NCBI GenBank assembly: GCA_029983705.1
Contig: JASBYZ010000082.1
Span: 1 to 6,711, forward strand
Origin: Coriobacteriales bacterium
Lineage (GTDB): Bacteria > Actinomycetota > Coriobacteriia > Coriobacteriales > JAEZZM01
Reading direction: 5' to 3'
DNA: 6,711 nucleotides
Position numbers and translations under genes: made by a program. Under the pieces are notes generated by a model. That model was not told the DNA's origin and did not search any database. It worked only from the letters and a program-made list of their open reading frames with translations. Positions 1-6,694 of this stretch are shown one piece after another (the first letter of the stretch is position 1; every line of letters starts with the position of its first letter).

Positions 1-82
1 ATGATGCTCCGGCAACCGGCAAAGCAGTGTACGGTGCCACTTCTCAGCAGGTTTATAACAGCCTGAAAAGATGGGGACTTAT
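1..82 (+). promoter_or_regulatory. SAM-I (S-box) riboswitch aptamer, 5' part outside window
   Basis: The leader matches the 3' two-thirds of a SAM-I aptamer, which binds S-adenosylmethionine and controls methionine and SAM genes. A GATG kink-turn-like segment (3-6) is followed by the 3' strand of P2 (about 6-10) and the hallmark GGCAACC (11-17). P3 is closed by ACCG (15-18) pairing with CGGT (32-35), inside the conserved GGTGC (33-37). P4 is formed by CAGGTT (48-53) and AGCCTG (60-65) around a 6-nt loop. The GAAAAGATG segment (65-73) then leads into the 3' strand of P1 (about 74-82). P4 placed before the P1 3' strand fits SAM-I better than SAM-IV. The J3/4 segment (38-46) seems about one base longer than the usual pattern. 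The P1 5' strand, most of P2 and the promoter lie upstream of the window. Position just ahead of metK strongly supports the call. Confidence 0.88.
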
Positions 83-113
83 AGGTCAATTTATATCTGC
101 ATCAATAAGTCCC
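74..113 (+). promoter_or_regulatory. Riboswitch antiterminator helix
   Basis: GGGACTTAT (74-82) and ATAAGTCCC (105-113) are perfect reverse complements across a 22-nt loop. The left arm is also where the 3' strand of aptamer helix P1 should lie. The right arm overlaps the left arm of the terminator at 110-113 and its A/T extension. The two helices are therefore mutually exclusive. With SAM bound, P1 holds the left arm and the terminator forms. Without SAM, this helix forms and transcription reads into metK. The pairing is seen directly; the switching logic is the established SAM-I mechanism. Confidence 0.85.
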
Positions 114-142
114 GTGCTTGATGGTCAGGCAGGGATTTTTTT
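107..142 (+). terminator. Intrinsic terminator of the SAM riboswitch (OFF state)
   Basis: TCCC (110-113) pairs with GGGA (132-135). After one bulged G (114), TGCTT (115-119) pairs with AGGCA (127-131), including one T-G wobble. The loop is 7 nt (120-126) and the stem is followed directly by seven T (136-142). This is a standard Rho-independent terminator placed before the metK ribosome binding site, so it should attenuate the operon when SAM is abundant. Confidence 0.88.
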
Positions 143-147
143 ATATA

Positions 148-153
148 CGGAGG
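148..153 (+). promoter_or_regulatory. metK ribosome binding site (decides start)
   Basis: CGGAGG lies 5 nt before the GTG at 159, a workable Shine-Dalgarno spacing. The in-frame ATG at 177 would be 23 nt away, with only a weak GAG next to it. The site lies downstream of the terminator's T run, so it is present only in read-through transcripts. Confidence 0.75.
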
Positions 154-158
154 TTTAC

Positions 159-1454
159 GTGGATAATACATGTGAGATGCGAAACTTTCTCTTTACCTCA
201 GAGTCAGTTACAGAAGGACATCCAGATAAAATCTGTGATCAAATTTCGGATGCAATTGTAGATGCAATTTTAGAAAAAGAGGCTCAGCTTGAGCGTGAAG
301 GCTATGTTTCTCCTACAGGAGAAAAAGCTTGTCTTGATAATGTGCGCTGTGCAATTGAGACCTTTATTACCACCGGCACCATCATTGTTGCAGGTGAGGT
401 AAGAACGCAGTCCTATGTTGATATCGAGAAGATCGCAAGAGAGACCGTAAGAGAGATTGGCTTTGATAGAGCTCGCTATGGTTTTGATTGTGAGACCTGT
501 GGTGTTATCAACATGGTGCATGGACAGTCTCAAGACATTGCTCAAGGTGTAGACGAGAGCTACGAGGTGCAAAAGAATAAGGGAGCAAAAGAGGTCGATC
601 CGCTTGACTTAATTGGTGCGGGAGACCAGGGCATGATGTTTGGTTTTGCTTCAAATGAAACTGAAGACTTGATGCCTATGCCAATTTATCTTGCACACAA
701 ACTCTCACATAAACTTGCAGAGGTTAGAAAAAATGGCACCTTAAGCTATTTGCGCCCAGATGGAAAAACCCAGGTAAGTGTACGCTATGAGCTTGATGAG
801 CCTAAGCGTGTTGAGAAAATCTTAATTTCTACCCAGCATGACCCTGAGATAAAGGACATGGAAGACATCAAAAAGGATCTTCTTAAAGAGGTTATCTCAC
901 CTGTTTTAAATGAGGTTGGCATTGACTGGCAAGACGCAGAAATCTATGTGAATCCAACTGGTAGATTTGTAGTTGGCGGCCCTATGGGAGATACCGGACT
1001 TACTGGTAGAAAGATCATCGTAGATACCTACGGTGGCTTTGGTAGACACGGTGGCGGTGCATTTAGTGGTAAAGACTGCACTAAGGTAGACAGATCTGCA
1101 GCTTATGCAGCTCGCTGGGTTGCTAAAAATGTGGTTGCTGCTGGTCTTGCTGATAGATGCGAGGTTCAGCTTGCATACGCTATTGGCGTTGCAAAGCCAC
1201 TTTCCATTATGGTTGATACTCAAGGGACCGAGAAGGTCTGTGTGGACGATATTGAAGACGCTATCTTACACGTCTTTGACTTAAGACCGGGTGCTATTAT
1301 AAAAGACTTAGAGCTTCGTCGTACTATCTTTAAAAAGACTGCAGCCTATGGTCACTTTGGTAGAAAAGACCCAGACTTTAGCTGGGAGAACACCAATAAA
1401 ACTGACGAGCTTATAAGCTATCTTTCAAGTAAGGGCATTACACTTGATCGTTAA
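159..1454 (+). CDS. metK: S-adenosylmethionine synthetase (methionine adenosyltransferase)
   Basis: Makes S-adenosylmethionine from methionine and ATP in the cytosol, releasing phosphate and pyrophosphate. The family motifs are intact (numbering from GTG 159, 431 aa): the ATP/methionine-binding GHPDK at 20-24, HGQSQDIAQGVD in the middle domain, GAGDQG at 153-158, the GGPMGDTGLTGRK segment, and the glycine-rich loop GGGAFSGKD at 298-306 leading into TKVDRS. The start is chosen from the ribosome binding site. An in-frame ATG at 177 would give 425 aa beginning MRNFLFTSES, which aligns more closely with family N-termini, so either is possible. The open frame also runs back to a GTG at 27, but that lies inside the riboswitch. 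The protein is about 40 residues longer than E. coli MetK (384 aa). Much of the excess is a loop near residues 45-65 (LEREGYVSPTGEKACLDN) before the ETFITTGTIIVAGEV strand. First gene of the operon, under the SAM riboswitch. Confidence 0.97.
   Translation: MDNTCEMRNFLFTSESVTEGHPDKICDQISDAIVDAILEKEAQLEREGYVSPTGEKACLDNVRCAIETFITTGTIIVAGEVRTQSYVDIEKIARETVREIGFDRARYGFDCETCGVINMVHGQSQDIAQGVDESYEVQKNKGAKEVDPLDLIGAGDQGMMFGFASNETEDLMPMPIYLAHKLSHKLAEVRKNGTLSYLRPDGKTQVSVRYELDEPKRVEKILISTQHDPEIKDMEDIKKDLLKEVISPVLNEVGIDWQDAEIYVNPTGRFVVGGPMGDTGLTGRKIIVDTYGGFGRHGGGAFSGKDCTKVDRSAAYAARWVAKNVVAAGLADRCEVQLAYAIGVAKPLSIMVDTQGTEKVCVDDIEDAILHVFDLRPGAIIKDLELRRTIFKKTAAYGHFGRKDPDFSWENTNKTDELISYLSSKGITLDR
1431..1435 (+). 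promoter_or_regulatory. Likely priA ribosome binding site inside metK
   Basis: AAGGG lies 8 nt before the TTG at 1444, within the last codons of metK. The priA frame has a stop at 1414-1416 and no ATG or GTG between that stop and 1444, which supports TTG as the start and suggests translational coupling to metK. Confidence 0.55.
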
Positions 1455-3828
1455 AGTTGTTTTAGATATTGCCGCTCGGGCAATAGACAAGGCCTTTTGC
1501 TATAGAGTAAATGATACAAGCAAGGATGCAGTCTGCCTTGGCAGCTGTGTCCTTGTTAATTTTGGTGGCAAGCCCTCTTTAGCCTATGTAGTTGAGTGCA
1601 TAAAAACAGAAGACTATATACAGAGCGAAGAATTTTTAGCCCTAAAAAATAAGGAGAGCAAGAAAAATTATACGCCCTCTCTATTTTCTAGTGCTCAAAG
1701 TGAGGATGAAGAAATCTTAGAGCACTCACTTAAGCCAATTTTGCAAAACCTCTCTTATAACGCCTTTGATGAGGACTCTCTTAAACTTGCACGCTTTATA
1801 GCAAGCTACTACGCAGCCTATCTGTCTGAAACCATAAAGCTCTTTTTAGCACCCGGTGCACGCTTTAGTCTTAAAAGAACAGAAGACGGAAGCTATGAGC
1901 TAATAGCCCCTAAAACAAAGGCAAAAGAGGAGAGGTGGGTAGCCTTAGATACGGCTGCCACAGATTATGAGCTGCCAAAAAATGCCTCCCGTCAGCGCCA
2001 AGTGCTTGACGCCCTGCGAGAGGGTCCGGTAAAAAGCAGCGAGCTTTCTGCAGAAATTCCAGGAGCCTCAAGCGTGATTAAAGCGCTTGAGAAAAAATCT
2101 GTGGTTAAAAGCTATGAGCTGAGAATCTTTAGAGAGCTTGAGACAATCACACTTTCAAGTGCTAAAAGTATTAAGCGCAAAAGTAAGGAACTGAGCCAGG
2201 GCCAAAAAGATGCCCTCAGTGCAATTTCTCAGGCACTTACAAGTGAAGGTGGAAAAGTAATTTTGCTTGACGGGGTAACTGGATCTGGAAAAACTGAGGT
2301 CTACCTCCAGGCAATTGAAGAAGTACTTAAGGAGGGCAAAAGCGCACTTTGTTTGGTGCCAGAGATTTCTCTTACTGCACAAACCGTTGGCAGGTTTAGG
2401 GGACGTTTTGGAGAGCAGGTTGCAGTACTTCACTCAAGGCTTTCTGATGGTGAGCGCTTTGACCAGTGGGAACTTGCCAAGAGCGGACATGCACGTGTGG
2501 TAGTTGGTGCACGCTCTGCACTTTTTGCACCACTTCAAAATCTTGGGCTGATCATCATAGATGAAGAGCATGAAGCCTCTTATAAACAGTCTAGTGGGGT
2601 GCGCTACCATGCACGCCTGGTGGCAGAAAAACTTGCACAAATTAAAGGTATCCCGCTGGTGCTTGGTTCTGCTACTCCTGCAATTGAGAGTTTATATGCA
2701 GTTAAACGCGGGCAGGGACAGTTTTTAGCCTGGCAAAAAGTTGACATGCCTGAGCGCGTTAATAAAAAGCCGCTTCCAAAAGTTGAGATTGTAGACATGA
2801 CCACTGAGTTTGCGAGCGGGCATCGCTCTATGTTTTCTCGTCCGCTCTTGAGTGAGCTTGAGCGGGTGTGTGAGCATAAAGAAAAAGCAGTCATGCTCTT
2901 AAACCGCAGAGGCTTTGCCCACTTTTTGCTCTGTCGAGAGTGTGGCTATGTTCCTAAGTGCAAGCACTGTTCGTCCTCTCTTACCTATCATGAGCGAAGC
3001 CAAAGCTTAGAGTGCCATACCTGCGGCAGCTCTTATCCTGTACCAAAGCTATGCCCTGAGTGTGGCTCTGTGTATTTAAGAAGTTTTGGTTCAGGTACCC
3101 AGCGTGTTGAAGATGAGCTTAATGCCATCCTTGATGAGAAGGCCTGCGTATTTAGGATGGATGCAGACTCAACTAAGGGAAAGTTTGGGCATGAAAAAGT
3201 GCTTGAAACCTTTGACAATGAAAGCTGCGCTGTACTTCTTGGAACACAGATGATTGCAAAGGGTCTAGATTTTCCAGAAGTAACCCTTGCTGCGGTAATT
3301 AATGCAGATACAACCCTTAAGGCCCCAGATTTTAGGGCCGCAGAAAAAACCTATTCTCTTCTTGAACAATTTGCAGGAAGATCAGGGAGAGGTGACAAAG
3401 AGGGAAGTGTGATAGTTCAGTCCTATTGGGCAGATCATCCAGCACTTCAAGCAATAAAGTCGCATGATAGAGACCTCTTTTTACAAGAAGAGCTTGAGGT
3501 GCGAAAAGAAGCGCTGTACCCACCTTATGTCAAACTTTGTAATCTTATTATGTGGTCCAAAAAAGAATCAAGTCTTACCGCTAAAATTATGGAAGTGGCC
3601 TCAAATCTTAAGGGCCTTATCGCCCAAAGACAGCTTGATTCAATAAGAATCTTAGGCCCAAGTAGCTGTGTGATAGCAAAGGCTAAAGATTATTATCGCT
3701 ATCATATGCTTATAAAGTGCCCGCTTGATTTTGATGTAGCCTCCCTTGTGCTTGAGGCAATTAGTCAAAGTGGGGTACAAAGAGATATTAAATTAGCTAT
3801 AGATGTAGACCCCTATGATTTTATGTAG
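1444..3828 (+). CDS. priA: Primosomal protein N' (replication restart helicase PriA)
   Basis: Superfamily 2 3'-to-5' DNA helicase that recognises stalled or collapsed replication forks and directs reloading of the replicative helicase. Length 794 aa, against 732 in E. coli and about 805 in Bacillus subtilis. The N-terminal fork-binding domain opens with VKVVLDIAARAIDKAFCYRV, as in the family. Walker A is GVTGSGKTE at 277-285 (Lys283), the DEEH box is at 373-376, followed by GSATP. Eight zinc-binding cysteines form four CxxC pairs (497/500, 506/509, 524/527, 537/540). Helicase motif V is GTQMIAKGLDFPEV and motif VI is QFAGRSGRGD, slightly different from the usual QVAGRAGR. An acidic, low-complexity insertion of roughly 35-40 residues lies near 54-95. 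The start is TTG, because no ATG or GTG is available after the upstream stop, and it overlaps the metK 3' end by 11 nt. No internal terminator separates it from metK, so it is probably co-transcribed under the riboswitch. Confidence 0.96.
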   Translation: MIVKVVLDIAARAIDKAFCYRVNDTSKDAVCLGSCVLVNFGGKPSLAYVVECIKTEDYIQSEEFLALKNKESKKNYTPSLFSSAQSEDEEILEHSLKPILQNLSYNAFDEDSLKLARFIASYYAAYLSETIKLFLAPGARFSLKRTEDGSYELIAPKTKAKEERWVALDTAATDYELPKNASRQRQVLDALREGPVKSSELSAEIPGASSVIKALEKKSVVKSYELRIFRELETITLSSAKSIKRKSKELSQGQKDALSAISQALTSEGGKVILLDGVTGSGKTEVYLQAIEEVLKEGKSALCLVPEISLTAQTVGRFRGRFGEQVAVLHSRLSDGERFDQWELAKSGHARVVVGARSALFAPLQNLGLIIIDEEHEASYKQSSGVRYHARLVAEKLAQIKGIPLVLGSATPAIESLYAVKRGQGQFLAWQKVDMPERVNKKPLPKVEIVDMTTEFASGHRSMFSRPLLSELERVCEHKEKAVMLLNRRGFAHFLLCRECGYVPKCKHCSSSLTYHERSQSLECHTCGSSYPVPKLCPECGSVYLRSFGSGTQRVEDELNAILDEKACVFRMDADSTKGKFGHEKVLETFDNESCAVLLGTQMIAKGLDFPEVTLAAVINADTTLKAPDFRAAEKTYSLLEQFAGRSGRGDKEGSVIVQSYWADHPALQAIKSHDRDLFLQEELEVRKEALYPPYVKLCNLIMWSKKESSLTAKIMEVASNLKGLIAQRQLDSIRILGPSSCVIAKAKDYYRYHMLIKCPLDFDVASLVLEAISQSGVQRDIKLAIDVDPYDFM

Positions 3829-3849
3829 GGTCTAGATTTGGAGATATAG

Positions 3850-4389
3850 ATGTTTGAATGCGATATTGTTCTGTCGCCTAACCCTCTTTTGAATGAGGTG
3901 GCGCAACCTATTGAGGACTTTGGCAAGTCAACTCATGAGCTTGCTAAAGAAATGACAAAGACCATGTATGCCTCAAACGGCGTTGGTCTTGCTGCAAATC
4001 AAATTGGAGTGCTGCAGCGTATGGTAGTTATTGATACCACCTACACCTCAAATAAGGATAAAAATCCAATGGTGCTTATAAACCCAGAGGTAATAGAGCA
4101 CTCAGATGAGACCTACTTTGGGCCTGAGGGCTGTCTTTCAATTCCGGGAGTAAGTTTTGATATCGAGCGCTACGCAAAGGTAAAGGTTCGTGCTCAAAAC
4201 TTAAAGGGCGAGTTTTTTGAAATTGAGGCCGATAAAGAAGAGCTTCTATGCAAGTGCTTACAACATGAGATTGACCACATTAACGGGATTACCATGTTTG
4301 AGAGAATGCCTACTATGCAGCGCATTAAGGCAGTAAAAGCCTATCAAGAAGCGCTCTCAAGGGGAGCAGTTCCGGGAGACGTTGAATAA
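3850..4389 (+). CDS. def: Peptide deformylase
   Basis: Metalloenzyme that removes the N-formyl group from the initiator methionine of new polypeptides at the ribosome exit, before methionine aminopeptidase acts. Length 179 aa, normal for the family. All three signature motifs are present: GVGLAANQ at 44-51, EGCLSIPG at 93-100 with metal-ligand Cys95, and QHEIDHING at 138-146 with metal ligands His139 and His143 and catalytic Glu140. The tail after residue 150 is short and helical-looking, with a charged end. It starts 21 nt after priA, with GGAG at 3840-3843 giving a 6-nt spacer. Its stop codon abuts the fmt start, and Fmt performs the opposite modification, so coupled expression makes sense. 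The motifs leave little doubt about the assignment. Confidence 0.97.
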   Translation: MFECDIVLSPNPLLNEVAQPIEDFGKSTHELAKEMTKTMYASNGVGLAANQIGVLQRMVVIDTTYTSNKDKNPMVLINPEVIEHSDETYFGPEGCLSIPGVSFDIERYAKVKVRAQNLKGEFFEIEADKEELLCKCLQHEIDHINGITMFERMPTMQRIKAVKAYQEALSRGAVPGDVE

Positions 4390-5307
4390 ATGCGTATTAT
4401 TTTTATGGGAACACCCAGTTTTGCAGTTGCAAGTCTTAAAGCACTTCATGAACATCATGAGGTGCTTTGTGCTGTTACAAGGCCAGATGCCCCCTCAAAG
4501 CGCGGTAAAAAGCTCTACCCTTCAGAGGTAAAAGCCTGCGCCTTAGAACTGGGAATCAAAAACATTATTGAAGCTAAATCACTTAAGTCTCAAGCGATTC
4601 AAGATAGACTTGCAAGCCTTAAGCCTGATGCCATTATAGTTGCTGCATACGGGGCAATTTTACCTCAAGCTATCTTAGAGCTTGCACCTTGTATTAACGT
4701 GCATGCATCGCTTCTTCCACGCTGGAGGGGAGCAGCTCCAATTGAGCGCGCAATTTTAGCGGGCGATAAGGTCGCGGGCGTATCAATTATGAAGATGGAA
4801 GAAGGTCTTGATACCGGAGACTACTGCTACCAAATCTCTACTGAGGTGGGAGATAAATCAGCGGCAGAGCTTGAAGGTGAGCTTGCTCACTTAGGAGCAG
4901 ATGCACTTATTAAAAGCTTGGATGCACTTGAGAGTGGCAAGATAAGCTGGACTGCTCAAGATGAGTCTTACGTCACCTATGCACATAAAATAGATAAGTC
5001 TGAGATGATTTTAGATCCATCCATGAGTGTGGAGGAGTTTTTAGCAGTTGTGCAGGCATCGGGGGATTCATATCCTGCTAAGCTTAAGGTATTTGATCGC
5101 ACCATTAGAGTGCTCAAGGCAAAAGCAGAACAAAACTGTGAGCTAGATCAAAGCCAGGCTCAAAAGAGCAAAAAGACTTTAGTGCTTAGACTTTTAGACG
5201 GCTGTGTTTCAATACGAGAAGTAAAGCCTGATGGCAAAAAAGAAATGCCAGTACAGTCATTTATTGCAGGTATCCATGAAGAAGAAGGAAGCTGGAGCAG
5301 TTTGTGA
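4390..5307 (+). CDS. fmt: Methionyl-tRNA formyltransferase
   Basis: Transfers a formyl group from 10-formyltetrahydrofolate to Met-tRNA of the initiator type, marking it for bacterial translation initiation. Length 305 aa, close to the usual 310-315. The N-terminal Rossmann-like domain begins MRIIFMGTPSFAV. The catalytic triad is visible as Asn103 and His105 in INVHASLLPRWRGAAPI and Asp141 in EGLDTGD. The C-terminal OB-fold tRNA-binding domain covers roughly residues 205-305 and includes the expected HKIDKSEM entry segment. The start ATG follows the def TAA with no gap. The ribosome binding site is probably GGGAG at 4374-4378 inside def, 11 nt from the start, which implies re-initiation or coupling. 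It overlaps the next gene by 4 nt. Confidence 0.97.
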   Translation: MRIIFMGTPSFAVASLKALHEHHEVLCAVTRPDAPSKRGKKLYPSEVKACALELGIKNIIEAKSLKSQAIQDRLASLKPDAIIVAAYGAILPQAILELAPCINVHASLLPRWRGAAPIERAILAGDKVAGVSIMKMEEGLDTGDYCYQISTEVGDKSAAELEGELAHLGADALIKSLDALESGKISWTAQDESYVTYAHKIDKSEMILDPSMSVEEFLAVVQASGDSYPAKLKVFDRTIRVLKAKAEQNCELDQSQAQKSKKTLVLRLLDGCVSIREVKPDGKKEMPVQSFIAGIHEEEGSWSSL

Positions 5308-6647
5308 GTAAGCTATCTCCTGCAAGAGCACTAGCGCTTGACATCTTATCTTACGCTCGAAAAAACGACTCATACGCTAAAGAAGTTTTACATGCCTCAG
5401 AGAAATATACGTCACTATCTCCAGAGGATAGAAGCTTTGCATCAAAGCTTGTCTTTGGGGTGAGTTCATCTTATGGGGTACTCGATGAATGTATCAATTT
5501 TTACCTTTCAAAACCAACTAAGCTTGCTCCTTCTGTGCGAGATGCTTTAAGAATTTCTACTTTTGAGCTTTTGTATCTTGAAAAAAGCCCGCATGCAGCA
5601 GTTTCTCAAGGGGTGGAGCTGGTGCGCTCGGTAGCACACAGGGCATCAGGACTTGCTAATGCGGTACTGAGAAAAATTGCAGATAACAAAGATAGCTTCT
5701 TGTACAGTGGAAAAGACCAAACTGAAATACTTGCTAAACAAAGCGGCTTTAATTATAAGTTTGCAAAGCTGATTGTTGACTCAATTGGTGAAGACGCTTG
5801 CTCTGATTTAATGCGGGCTCAAACAGAGCCAGCACCCGTGTATGTGTATTTACTTGACGATAAAAAAGTTGAGATAGATCAAAATAATCTAGAACCTATA
5901 GCAGGCTTAGAGCGTTCATATAAAGTGTTAAATGCATCAGATTTTACGCAGAACTTTGATGAATCCTATGCAGTGGTTATGGATGCGTCAGCTCAGTATG
6001 TATCGCGCATTGCACTTGGCGCGGGTCGCGGCAATATGCTTGAAGTGGGTTCTGGTAGAGGTACAAAATCAAGTTTGTTTGCAAGCATAATTAAAGATAG
6101 GCAGCTTGATTTAGATTTAGTGTGTCTGGAGCAGTTTGCATACAAAAATGAAATTGCAAAAAAGCGCATTGCCCCACTTACAGATAAACTTCCAAACTTT
6201 ATAAGTGCTGATGCAACTCAAGATTTAAGTTCAGTACTAAGTCCTGACTTTGATACAGTTTTTATTGACGCCCCTTGCTCTGGCAGTGGTACTCTGCGCC
6301 GCCATCCTGAGCTCGTGTGGAGTACAAATAAAGAAAAGCTTGCCTCGCTACAGGCGCTTCAGTTTAAGATTTTATCTAACTGCTCACAATATGTAAAAGC
6401 AGGCGGGGAGCTCATATATGCAACCTGCTCTGTCTTACAAGCTGAAAACGAGGAGCTTATCGAGAAGTTTTTAGCAAGTAAAGCGGGGCAAGACTTTGAG
6501 CTTGAATCTGTTTTAGAGCGAGAAGGACTTGAAGAGGCATTTCTAGATGAATTTTCAAAGCATACTCAGGGTTCCTACTTTAAACATCAGGTGAAAAAGG
6601 GTGGTCCTGATGGTCACTTTTGTGCACGCCTGATTAAAAAGCGATAG
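5304..6647 (+). CDS. rsmB: 16S rRNA (cytosine-C5) methyltransferase, RsmB/Sun family
   Basis: SAM-dependent RNA m5C methyltransferase; the E. coli homologue methylates C967 of 16S rRNA. Length 447 aa, near the usual 430-450. The N-terminal NusB-like RNA-binding domain (about 1-135) shows the typical ELLYLEKSPHAAVSQGVELV and GLANAVLRKI segments. The C-terminal Rossmann methyltransferase domain covers about 225-447. Motif IV is DAPCSGSGTLRRHPELVW with Cys325, and motif VI is YATCS with catalytic Cys375. Acidic residues that could contact SAM are Glu276 and Asp303. Motif I is odd: LEVGSGRGTKSS at 246-257 in place of the usual D-x-C-A-A-P-G-G-K-T. Both catalytic cysteines are kept, so it is probably active. 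It starts with a GTG overlapping the fmt stop as GTGA, with GGAG at 5294-5297 and a 6-nt spacer, which indicates translational coupling. The exact rRNA target in this organism is inferred from the family. Confidence 0.9.
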   Translation: MSKLSPARALALDILSYARKNDSYAKEVLHASEKYTSLSPEDRSFASKLVFGVSSSYGVLDECINFYLSKPTKLAPSVRDALRISTFELLYLEKSPHAAVSQGVELVRSVAHRASGLANAVLRKIADNKDSFLYSGKDQTEILAKQSGFNYKFAKLIVDSIGEDACSDLMRAQTEPAPVYVYLLDDKKVEIDQNNLEPIAGLERSYKVLNASDFTQNFDESYAVVMDASAQYVSRIALGAGRGNMLEVGSGRGTKSSLFASIIKDRQLDLDLVCLEQFAYKNEIAKKRIAPLTDKLPNFISADATQDLSSVLSPDFDTVFIDAPCSGSGTLRRHPELVWSTNKEKLASLQALQFKILSNCSQYVKAGGELIYATCSVLQAENEELIEKFLASKAGQDFELESVLEREGLEEAFLDEFSKHTQGSYFKHQVKKGGPDGHFCARLIKKR

Positions 6648-6681
6648 AATATAAGCTACAGCTCAAATTTAAATAGCTTTT

Positions 6682-6686
6682 AGGAG
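6682..6686 (+). promoter_or_regulatory. Ribosome binding site for the next gene
   Basis: AGGAG lies 8 nt before the ATG at 6695. It is one of the best Shine-Dalgarno matches in the window and is the main support for the truncated gene at the right edge. Confidence 0.7.
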
Positions 6687-6694
6687 AGACATAA

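Noticed and set aside
1..82. SAM-IV or another SAM-I-clan variant instead of SAM-I
   Set aside because: SAM-IV is common in Actinobacteria, but the P4-like hairpin (48-65) directly before the P1 3' strand and the kink-turn-like GATG near the start fit SAM-I better. The missing 5' part prevents a final decision.
27..158. Extension of the metK reading frame back to a GTG at 27, giving 475 aa
   Set aside because: This stretch is the riboswitch aptamer and its terminator, the extra residues match nothing in MetK, and the ribosome binding site at 148-153 points to the GTG at 159.
270..3523. Antisense and alternate-frame open frames of about 60-105 codons over metK and priA (for example 270-572, 906-1223 and 2604-2894 on the minus strand)
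   Set aside because: They lie fully inside strongly conserved genes, have no recognisable motifs, and look like shadows of the real coding frames.
6620..6650. Possible promoter for the downstream gene: TTGTGC, 19-nt spacer, TAGAAT
   Set aside because: The -10-like element is fair, but the -35 match is poor and the spacing long, and it lies mostly inside the rsmB-like gene. Likely chance in AT-rich DNA.
6653..6679. AAGCTA/TAGCTT inverted repeat after the rsmB-like gene as a possible terminator
   Set aside because: The stem is only 6 bp and AT-rich, the loop is 15 nt, and the following T run is short and runs into the next ribosome binding site. Too weak to call.
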